NCBI GenBank assembly: GCA_964410915.1
Contig: CAYPIU010000030.1
Span: 1-21,909 of the forward strand
DNA from: CAZFJG01 sp964410915
GTDB taxonomy: Bacteria > Synergistota > Synergistia > Synergistales > JAFGMB01
Length of the DNA: 21,909 bases
Reading direction: 5' to 3'
Shown: positions 16,060 through 21,909 of the stretch, piece after piece
Layout of the letters: every line of letters begins with the position of its first letter
How positions within the stretch are numbered: the first letter of the stretch is position 1
Position numbers and translations under genes: made by a program
Notes under the pieces: model-generated
Seen by the model: only the letters and a program-made list of their open reading frames with translations
Told to the model about the DNA's origin: nothing
Databases searched by the model: none

Positions 16060-18042
16060 ATGTTCTACGGAAATCAGAAAACGAGAAAAACCTTGTTCTC
16101 CATCATGATATGCCTGTTATGCCTGCTCTTTATGGGAGTAGTATTCCAGGCCCATGCAGCAATTACCATCAAGAAACCTTCTTTAAAAGAGGAGACCCAA
16201 AAGATCATCAAGAAGAAACCGAACTTAAAAATAAGACCCAAAGACACCATTAAGCCACCCTTGGAGATAAAAAAAATTCCGGAGATCAGCAGGGAGATCA
16301 ATATCAAACCTGAAACCTTTGGGACCCTGAAAGCCACACCCAGGGGAATCTGGGAACCAGAGAATGGGCGGGAAGGTTCTTTTTTCATCCTCCTCAGCGA
16401 GGAGGTAAGTAACTTAAATAATGTTCTTCCCTATGTACAAACCTATGCCGAAGATGTTGCCAGTGATGGCTACCAGGTAAAACTTTATACAATTACCTTC
16501 GACGGGGACATGGACCCCTTCTTCTCTAATGTCAAGAACCTGAAGAGTTTCATAAGGTCAAAATGGTTGAGAACACTTAAGGAATGTGAAGAAGGAAGGC
16601 TTTCGAAGCAGGCCTTCGAGATGGGTACGGGCATTGTTCTAATAGGTCCCTTCCCTCTTCCACTGGTCCACAAGAGGATGAGGACATACAAGGAAGAGCC
16701 TCCTGGATCGGGAACCGTGGAGAAAATTGTTTACGAGGGTGTTTTCGCCTGTGACCTTTATCTCACAGACATGGATGGCAACTGGAACCTGGTGGACGAG
16801 ACAGGCTACCCACTGATCACAACTATGGATTACCCTGAAATACCAATGGATCATGAATGTGTCCCCGGGGACGAAGTTCATCCTTACTGGACCGGGGACA
16901 TCCAGGATTGGGGAAAGATGGGAGCAAAACCAGAGATCTGGATGGGGCGGATCAACCCCGGAAATACCTCCTTTAACGCCACCACCGATGGCATAGCTAT
17001 CACAGATTATCTTTTCGCCAACCACAAATACCGAAAGGGTATAGAACAAACATCTGAGCAGGATATAAAGGAACAGACCTTCAAAAACCGTCTTATCTAT
17101 TATGATGACGACATGCGGCACCTTGCCCAGGAAACGGCAGACATGATGGCAATTACATGGCCAGGCCCTGTCTTCGGAGAAACATCTTATGCCGGGACTG
17201 GACACCCAAAGGGATATACCCGGATAGTGAACGGAACAAACACCACTAACAAGGCTGATTACATTGAAAGACTCAAGCTCGGGAACTATCTCTGGGTAGA
17301 GACTTTCATGCATTCTGCCCATGACCTTCACCAGTTCGACACTTCTTCAGGAATCGAAAAGGTTCACAAGCAGGAACTTTTCAAGGAACAGAAAATGAAA
17401 GCCCTCTTTTATTACCATCATGGGTGCTCCGCCTGCGACTATAAGCAAAAGGACAACCTGGGAGAGAATTATCTCTTTTACCCCAATCATATAGGGGATC
17501 TGAAACCCATGGCAGTTCTGGGTAACACCACCGTGGGTCCCCATGAAACCGGCCCCTTATATGTGTCTCTGGCATACGGAATGAACATAGGACAGGCTCA
17601 GATGCTCACACAGCGATCCTACGCAAGAAACAAGAACTGGGTAACCGTAGCCCCTTCTGACCCAGGCCACGTTAACCCTAAAAGATACTACAGCCAGACT
17701 CTGCTGGGTGATCCTACCCTTCGGCCGATTCGATTCTCCCCTTCGCTTGTTCCTCCACAGCTGAACCTCCCTTCCGTCTACAAAACGGTAACCCAGAAGA
17801 TCCAGGGGGCATCATATCCGAGCCTGGGAAAATTAAAGAACACCGCAAATATAGCTTCATCTGCGGAGCCTGTAATGAAGAAAGGCCTTAAGCCCGGAAA
17901 AGCCTACCCGGTTGTATCGGGCGGAATAGTTCAAGATCCCCTGTGGCAGAAGATGAACATTCCCGGGCTGAAAAAAATTATGGACTCCCTTAGGATCAAA
18001 GATATGGCGGAATTTGATATCAAAAAGATAGAGATGAAATGA
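16060..18042 (+). CDS. secreted peptidase C25 (gingipain)-like protein
   Basis: A 660-residue exported protein of the caspase-fold C25 family, cysteine endopeptidases that include gingipains and the type IX secretion sortase PorU. The signal peptide is at 1-33 (cut near QAHA). A Lys/Pro-rich segment (about 38-75) follows, then the catalytic-type domain. Family signatures are ACDLYLTDMDGNW (230-242) and PEIWMGRINP (291-300), which match the 'D.y..D.DG.W' and 'v.vGRi' patterns; FMHSAHD (416-422) with candidate catalytic His; HHGCSACD (453-460) with candidate nucleophile Cys456 or Cys459; and LLGDPTLRP (548-556). The usual Gly-His-Gly around the His is absent, so activity needs proof. ATG 16060 has GAGGAGGG seven bases upstream. 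It is divergent from the 570-residue secreted protein gene and ends at its own terminator. Confidence 0.75.
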   Translation: MFYGNQKTRKTLFSIMICLLCLLFMGVVFQAHAAITIKKPSLKEETQKIIKKKPNLKIRPKDTIKPPLEIKKIPEISREINIKPETFGTLKATPRGIWEPENGREGSFFILLSEEVSNLNNVLPYVQTYAEDVASDGYQVKLYTITFDGDMDPFFSNVKNLKSFIRSKWLRTLKECEEGRLSKQAFEMGTGIVLIGPFPLPLVHKRMRTYKEEPPGSGTVEKIVYEGVFACDLYLTDMDGNWNLVDETGYPLITTMDYPEIPMDHECVPGDEVHPYWTGDIQDWGKMGAKPEIWMGRINPGNTSFNATTDGIAITDYLFANHKYRKGIEQTSEQDIKEQTFKNRLIYYDDDMRHLAQETADMMAITWPGPVFGETSYAGTGHPKGYTRIVNGTNTTNKADYIERLKLGNYLWVETFMHSAHDLHQFDTSSGIEKVHKQELFKEQKMKALFYYHHGCSACDYKQKDNLGENYLFYPNHIGDLKPMAVLGNTTVGPHETGPLYVSLAYGMNIGQAQMLTQRSYARNKNWVTVAPSDPGHVNPKRYYSQTLLGDPTLRPIRFSPSLVPPQLNLPSVYKTVTQKIQGASYPSLGKLKNTANIASSAEPVMKKGLKPGKAYPVVSGGIVQDPLWQKMNIPGLKKIMDSLRIKDMAEFDIKKIEMK

Positions 18043-18080
18043 ACCTTAAATCCATTTTTTCATAAAATCCGTATCTTTAG

Positions 18081-18109
18081 AATTCCCCGCCTGAAACAGA
18101 CGGGGAATT
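18081..18109 (+). terminator. intrinsic terminator of the C25-like gene
   Basis: AATTCCCCGCCTG pairs with CAGACGGGGAATT (one C-A mismatch) around a three-base loop, followed by AATTTTAT. It begins about 40 bases after the stop. Confidence 0.8.
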
Positions 18110-18295
18110 AATTTTATATCTATTCTGTAACCTGCCAGTTTGATCTGCACCTTGATTAATTCATTGTAACACCCAGCTAACATGATAGAATTATATTAAC
18201 ATTCAGAAATAACTGTTCAAAAAACCAGTCCGGTCAGAGTAAATATCAGGAAAAAGAAAGTAGCTTATCTTCATAGTTCAGGAGGAATAAACCTA

Positions 18296-19330
18296 ATGAA
18301 TACTGTAAGGATAGCTGAAAACGGTTTAGTGCCTGATTTTCTTGTAAGGAAAGAAATACGCAAACGATTGCAGAACATCCTCAGGGAAATTCCTGGAGAA
18401 AGTTCCGAAGTCTTTAACATTCGTAAGGAAGAATTTATTTCATTTCTTGGACAAAACCCTGTAGCCTTGAAACAGTCCAAACCTAATGATCAGCATTATG
18501 AAATTCCCGGGGAATTTTTCCAGACCTTCCTGGGTCCACACATGAAATACAGCTGCTGTTATTGGCTTAAAGACACTAAAAACATCGAAGACGCAGAAAA
18601 TAATATGCTCGAACTTGTCGCGTCAAGGGCGGAGATACAAAACGGTCAAAAAATTCTGGATCTTGGATGTGGATGGGGAGCCTTCTCCCTGTGGGCAGCT
18701 GAAAAATATCCTCTCTCAAAAGTCCATGCATTGTCTAATTCCAATTCACAGGTATCATTCATCAATGAAATGGCAAAAATAAAGGGTCTGAAAAATATTC
18801 ATGCCGAAAAAGCAGATGTCACAGTATTCGACTCTTCTGAAAAATATGACAGAATAGTTTCAGTAGAAATGTTTGAACACATGAGAAACTGGCAACTTCT
18901 TCTCCAAAAGATCGCCGGATGGCTCAAATCTGATGGAAAATGTTTTCTGCATTTTTTCTGTCACAGGAATTGGCCATATCTTTTTGAGGATTCATCCCCT
19001 TCAGAATGGATGGGATATTATTTTTTTACAGGAGGAATGATGCCAAGCTTTGACCTTCCCCTGTCCTTTCAGGAAGATCTTTCCGTTGAGAATTCATGGG
19101 AAGTAAATGGAAATCATTATGTGAAAACGCTTGAATCATGGCTTAAGAGAATGGATAGAAATTCGAATGAAATTCAGATCCTCCTCAAAAGTATCTATGG
19201 AAATGACCACAGATCATGGATGGGCCGATGGAGAATTTTCCTCATGTCATGCAGCGAATTATTCGGAATGAATAATGGAACGGAATGGATGGTTGCACAT
19301 TATCTTCTTCAAAAAAATCAGAAGGAATAA
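18296..19330 (+). CDS. SAM-dependent methyltransferase, coclaurine N-methyltransferase-like / cyclopropane fatty acid synthase superfamily
   Basis: A 344-residue class I methyltransferase. SAM motif I is LDLGCGWGAF (121-130), and SVEMFEHM (189-196) carries Glu191, Glu194 and His195, which line up with catalytic residues I recall for plant benzylisoquinoline N-methyltransferases. Resemblance to those plant enzymes runs end to end: GLVPDF...RKEIRKRLQ at the N-terminus, YEIPGEFF and YSCCYW (68-90), YYFFTGGMMPS (241-251), SWLKRMDRN and the closing FGMNNGTEWMVAHYLL (323-338). Automatic pipelines would likely call it cyclopropane-fatty-acyl-phospholipid synthase. It is shorter than E. coli Cfa. The acceptor could be an amine or a lipid; none is implied by neighbours. 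ATG 18296 has AGGAGG ten bases upstream. Confidence 0.88.
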   Translation: MNTVRIAENGLVPDFLVRKEIRKRLQNILREIPGESSEVFNIRKEEFISFLGQNPVALKQSKPNDQHYEIPGEFFQTFLGPHMKYSCCYWLKDTKNIEDAENNMLELVASRAEIQNGQKILDLGCGWGAFSLWAAEKYPLSKVHALSNSNSQVSFINEMAKIKGLKNIHAEKADVTVFDSSEKYDRIVSVEMFEHMRNWQLLLQKIAGWLKSDGKCFLHFFCHRNWPYLFEDSSPSEWMGYYFFTGGMMPSFDLPLSFQEDLSVENSWEVNGNHYVKTLESWLKRMDRNSNEIQILLKSIYGNDHRSWMGRWRIFLMSCSELFGMNNGTEWMVAHYLLQKNQKE

Positions 19331-19548
19331 TAAAGAAAAGAACCAGTCATCAAGGTTACTCCAGTGACGAAAAACACAATACATAGCATTATACCCACAT
19401 CATATACACTGGTATGTCCGTGCAGTTATTGGACTTCGCTTTGTTTCGCAAGCTCAACCCGTACTTCATGCCTGATGATGTTCGTGTTCCATGGACCAGA
19501 ACTTTGCCTCAATCTTCCTTCAGATTTCACTTCGCGGGGGGCACCCAG

Positions 19549-19580
19549 AAAAAGGGGAGCAGAACCGTATCCTGCCCCCC
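19549..19580 (-). terminator. intrinsic terminator of the alcohol dehydrogenase gene
   Basis: On the minus strand GGGGGGCAG pairs with CTGCTCCCC (9 bp, one G-T) around a 9-base loop, followed by five T. It lies about 40 bases beyond the stop at 19617. Confidence 0.8.
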
Positions 19581-19616
19581 TAATGATAGTTGTAACTCTA
19601 TATCACCAGAATCTTG

Positions 19617-20675
19617 CTACTTGATCAACACCACCGGCTTTATAAGATCCTTTGGTTTGTCCTTCATGAGCATGAGCGCCTCTTCAATGTGTTCAAATCC
19701 CTCAAAAACATGGGTGACAAGTTTTGCAGGATCTATCCTTCCATACTCATAAAGGCTTACAAGTTTTTCCATTCTCAGCCTGCCACCCGGAGTAAGTCCG
19801 CCTCTTATTGTCTTGTGGGACATTCCAGATCCCCACTCAATCCGAGGCAGCGGCAGGGTGTCACCCTCTCCAAAGTAATTTATGTTGGAAATGTGGCCTC
19901 CAGGTTTTACGATCTTTACTGCCGAAACAAAAATATCCGAATTCCCACCGGCAATAATAACAGCATCCACACCCTGTCCACCTGTAAGTTCAAGAATCTG
20001 TTCCTCGATAGGAGCCACTTTGTAATTCACAACATCAGTAGCACCGTATTCTCTGGCTACTTCGACACAGTTGGGCCTTGTCCCTACGACTATCAGCCTG
20101 GAAGCACCTCTGAGTTTTGCACCAGTCACAGCCATCAAGCCCACCGGCCCAATACCAATAACAGCAACAGTATCACCAAGACCTATCTCTGCAAGCTCTG
20201 CTCCATGAAGACCTGTAGTAACCATGTCTGGGAACATCGCCGCTGCTTCCAGCGGAATATTTTCCGGCAGCTTCGCAAGGTTCATATCTGCATCGTTCAC
20301 GTGGAATAATTCTCCAAACACACCATCTTTTATGTTTGAAAATTTCCATCCGGCAAGTAATCCTCCAGAGTGCTGATGAAATCCTCTCTGGATATCAATT
20401 GTTTTCCAGTCAGGGGTTATTGCAGGAACAACTACCCTGTCTCCGGGCTTGAAGTCCTTCACCTCGCTTCCAACTTCCACTACTTCACCAACAGCCTCAT
20501 GACCGAGTATCATATCACTTCTTTCTCCAAGGGCACCCTCAAATACTGTATGAATATCTGATGTACAAGGCGCAACAGCAAGAGGACTGACAATAGCGTC
20601 TTCCGGCCCGGCCTTGGGCCTATCCTTATCGATCCATCCGACCTTCCCAATACCGTGCATTGCAAAACCTTTCAT
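19617..20675 (-). CDS. zinc-dependent NADP-type secondary alcohol dehydrogenase (TBADH/CBADH-like)
   Basis: A 352-residue cytoplasmic medium-chain dehydrogenase interconverting secondary alcohols (such as 2-propanol) and ketones, very close along its length to the Thermoanaerobacter brockii and Clostridium beijerinckii enzymes. Catalytic zinc ligands are Cys37 (APCTSD), His59 (LGHE) with Glu60, and Asp150 (FPDMVTTG). The Rossmann motif GIGPVG is at about 174-179. The NADP phosphate pocket is kept as Gly198, Thr199, Arg200 and Tyr218. The structural-zinc Cys cluster of animal-type ADHs is absent, as expected for this group. The longest frame starts at TTG 20684, directly abutting AGGAGG; ATG 20675, nine bases after AGGAGG, is the plausible start and restores the family N-terminus MKGFAM. 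Monocistronic between its own promoter and terminator. Confidence 0.95.
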   Translation of the reverse strand: MKGFAMHGIGKVGWIDKDRPKAGPEDAIVSPLAVAPCTSDIHTVFEGALGERSDMILGHEAVGEVVEVGSEVKDFKPGDRVVVPAITPDWKTIDIQRGFHQHSGGLLAGWKFSNIKDGVFGELFHVNDADMNLAKLPENIPLEAAAMFPDMVTTGLHGAELAEIGLGDTVAVIGIGPVGLMAVTGAKLRGASRLIVVGTRPNCVEVAREYGATDVVNYKVAPIEEQILELTGGQGVDAVIIAGGNSDIFVSAVKIVKPGGHISNINYFGEGDTLPLPRIEWGSGMSHKTIRGGLTPGGRLRMEKLVSLYEYGRIDPAKLVTHVFEGFEHIEEALMLMKDKPKDLIKPVVLIK

Positions 20676-20690
20676 AACTCTCAACCTCCT

Positions 20691-21010
20691 TTTACAGAAA
20701 AGCGTAACTATTTATCACGCTGATCTGCTACTTCAAATGTTAACAAAAAATATTTATTGGTCAATTCTCAAACCTGAATTTTAAATATTTCAACGTTTCC
20801 TGACATTTTGGAAGGGAAAATAATTTCCTTCATTTCTTTCCAACTTACAAAAAATAACAGGATCTTTTTGAACAAACTCTGCTAAAATTGGCATTTATAT
20901 TCCAAAAAATGCATAGTCTGTTTGAACCTTTGTTCGAAAGAAGATTCGTTTATGTAAAATTTAAACGCATTCATTTAACTTTATCTGGAGGAAACAAGAA
21001 GGAAAATATA
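20691..21010. other. divergent intergenic region between alcohol dehydrogenase and Pyr_excise-like gene
   Basis: 320 AT-rich bases with the minus-strand promoter at 20737-20764. A frame open from 20888 into the downstream gene is treated as 5' noncoding, because the conserved protein begins at 21011. No other element is supported. Confidence 0.5.
20737..20764 (-). promoter_or_regulatory. candidate promoter of the alcohol dehydrogenase gene
   Basis: On the minus strand TTGACC (5/6) - 16 bases - TAACAT (4/6), about 60 bases before ATG 20675. It is the best pair in the spacer. Confidence 0.5.
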
Positions 21011-21505
21011 ATGCAAACATTTCTGCCATATGCTGACTTTTACGAATCAGCCAGATGTCTGGACTACAGGAGACTGGGAAAACAGCGGGTTGAGGTATTG
21101 CAGATAGTCAATACGCTGTTGAACCCTGGACAGAAAGGATGGAAAAACCATCCAGCTGTAATTATGTGGAAAAGTAATATACCAGCACTCTCCCTTTACG
21201 GGGTAATTTGCTGCAACGTATGGATCAGTAAACAGTACAGAGACACATGCAAAGAAAAGATATTGAACAGTTTAAGTTTAAAAATGGATGGAGTCTGGAC
21301 AGAAAAGATCCTTCAGGATATGTCCGAAAGAAAATCATTTTATCCAACCTGGTTTGGATGGGAAGAATTTCATAGTTCTCATCGGTCCAACCTCTTGAGA
21401 AAAAACTATGATTTTTACAAAAAATACGGATGGAATGAGGATACATCAAAACCGTATATATGGCCTGTGCCCTCAAACCCCAGTTCAGTGGGATCAAAAC
21501 CATGA
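21011..21505 (+). CDS. Pyr_excise / MSMEG_6728-like protein (pyrimidine dimer DNA glycosylase-related)
   Basis: A 164-residue soluble protein. Family signatures in order are MQTFLPY at the N-terminus, LDYRRLGKQRVE (17-28), GWKNHPAVIMW (43-53), then FHSSHRSNLLRKN followed by a Tyr, and YIWPVP near the C-terminus. Proteins with this set are annotated as related to the T4 endonuclease V-type pyrimidine dimer glycosylases, but DNA repair activity is not shown for most of them. The start was moved from 20888 to ATG 21011: the upstream 41 codons are not conserved in character, MQTFLPY is the family start, and AAGGA is eight bases upstream. It converges with the candidate selenoprotein gene, seven bases between stops. 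Confidence 0.82.
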   Translation: MQTFLPYADFYESARCLDYRRLGKQRVEVLQIVNTLLNPGQKGWKNHPAVIMWKSNIPALSLYGVICCNVWISKQYRDTCKEKILNSLSLKMDGVWTEKILQDMSERKSFYPTWFGWEEFHSSHRSNLLRKNYDFYKKYGWNEDTSKPYIWPVPSNPSSVGSKP

Positions 21506-21512
21506 CGATCTT

Positions 21513-21851
21513 TCAATTATTTATACGGTGATCGATAAGGCTTTCAAGCTCCTGCCAGGACGGAACTCCCCTTGCAAGAAGCTTTCCGTCCAGAACCCAT
21601 ACAACTTCAGTAGACCTGATATTGAACCTTACAAGGTCAAAGAACCATATAGAACATTTTGGATCACAAATGTTCAGATCGAACAAACCTCCATATTTTG
21701 CCCTGATCTTTCCAAGCAGGTCCCCCACCAGCACACGGCTGTTCTTCATGGGAAAGGACTTCATCTCATCCTCCCCGAAAGTGAAGTTGCTTCAGCAGAC
21801 AGAACCTACAGGCTTTTCAATGTAGACCTTTAATTTATGTTTGCTCTTCAT
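21513..21851 (-). CDS. candidate selenoprotein: small thioredoxin-fold protein with Cys-Sec (CU) motif, in-frame TGA
   Basis: Reading from ATG 21851, preceded by AGGGGAG at a six-base spacing, the frame gives 112 residues if the TGA at 21792-21794 is read as Sec20. The N-terminus is MKSKHKLKVYIEKPVGSVC, then TGA, then SNFTFGE. The downstream part has a helix (VGDLLGKIRAKYG), strand (LFDLNICDP), helix, strand-turn-strand (VVWVLDGKLLARGV) and a closing helix (SWQELESLIDHRI). That is a thioredoxin-like order in which the CU pair sits just after strand 1, the normal redox-motif position. A SECIS-like hairpin follows the TGA. Alternatives: a nonsense-mutated pseudogene, or initiation at ATG 21764, which has GGGGAGG upstream but would lose strand 1 and the motif. 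Family not identified with certainty; substrate unknown. Confidence 0.62.
21758..21787 (-). promoter_or_regulatory. putative bacterial SECIS element
   Basis: It begins four bases after the TGA. ACTTCA pairs perfectly with TGAAGT, an upper stem CTT-TC / GA-GAG carries a bulged U, and the apical loop is GGGGAG. The loop starts 16 bases after the TGA with G at its first two positions. This agrees with the loose bacterial SECIS model (apical loop about 16-37 bases after UGA, G among the first two loop bases). Fold drawn by eye, without energy calculation. Confidence 0.55.
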
Positions 21852-21909
21852 GTTCTTCTCCCCTAAGGATTTGGCTTAAGATTTTTCAGAAAATGTAATA
21901 CAGGGCATC

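Noticed and set aside
16639..17331. 230-codon minus-strand frame opposite the C25-like gene
   Set aside because: Long but antisense to a gene with signal peptide, family motifs, RBS and terminator; its translation has no recognisable features.
19364..19752. Overlapping plus-strand frames of 86 and 112 codons after the methyltransferase gene
   Set aside because: No RBS and no recognised product, and the longer runs into the ADH coding strand. The underlying DNA is noted as an unexplained block instead.
19614..20309. 231-codon plus-strand frame opposite the alcohol dehydrogenase gene
   Set aside because: Antisense to a dehydrogenase recognised along its full length; residue composition is non-protein-like.
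21408..21833. 141-codon plus-strand frame at the right edge
   Set aside because: It overlaps the 3' end of the Pyr_excise-like gene and lies antisense to the thioredoxin-like gene, which has the better RBS and fold-like order.

Overview
The window is bacterial. It carries an initiator tRNA-fMet with the C1:A72 mismatch, Shine-Dalgarno starts, sigma70-type promoters and intrinsic terminators. A TRAP permease with a TAXI-type binding protein, a secondary alcohol dehydrogenase, a fumarate-reductase-type flavoprotein and a candidate selenoprotein suggest an anaerobic or microaerobic Gram-negative. Two secreted proteins end in a 'GGC' plus hydrophobic helix plus Lys/Arg tail, which resembles the C-terminal sorting tail I associate with Synergistota. 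I cannot exclude Desulfobacterota or another phylum. Spacers are long and AT-rich, and one 100-N assembly gap lies inside a gene.

Layout. Positions 1-100 hold the last 33 codons of a nitroreductase-like gene. Positions 212-3196 (minus) hold a creatininase-family hydrolase followed by a fused TRAP permease. A long AT-rich spacer with two Fur-box-like sites separates them from the divergent, cysteine-rich TAXI binding protein (4028-5047). Then come a YcdX-like PHP phosphatase, a convergent DUF3795-type Cys-rich protein, a PilZ protein and a lone FAD-dependent oxidoreductase. The tRNA-fMet, with its own promoter and terminator, lies at 9841-9916.

Positions 10287-18042 encode three large exported proteins. 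The first is a 1222-residue FG-GAP/CARDB protein with a Ser/Thr-rich middle. The second is a convergent 570-residue repeat protein with the same kind of tail, interrupted by the N gap. The third is a peptidase C25 (gingipain)-like protein.

Positions 18296-21909 hold a methyltransferase strikingly like plant coclaurine N-methyltransferases, an NADP-type secondary alcohol dehydrogenase, a Pyr_excise-like protein, and at the right edge a small thioredoxin-fold gene.

The most interesting item is that last gene (21513-21851, minus). Its frame is open from a well-placed RBS and ATG except for one TGA directly after a Cys codon, at the place where a thioredoxin-like fold carries its redox motif. 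A hairpin with a G-rich apical loop follows the TGA at the spacing expected of a bacterial SECIS. I read it as a probable Cys-Sec selenoprotein that an automatic caller would truncate or miss.

Several starts were moved from the longest ORF by RBS position (DUF3795, PilZ, the 1222-residue protein, the alcohol dehydrogenase and the Pyr_excise-like protein).
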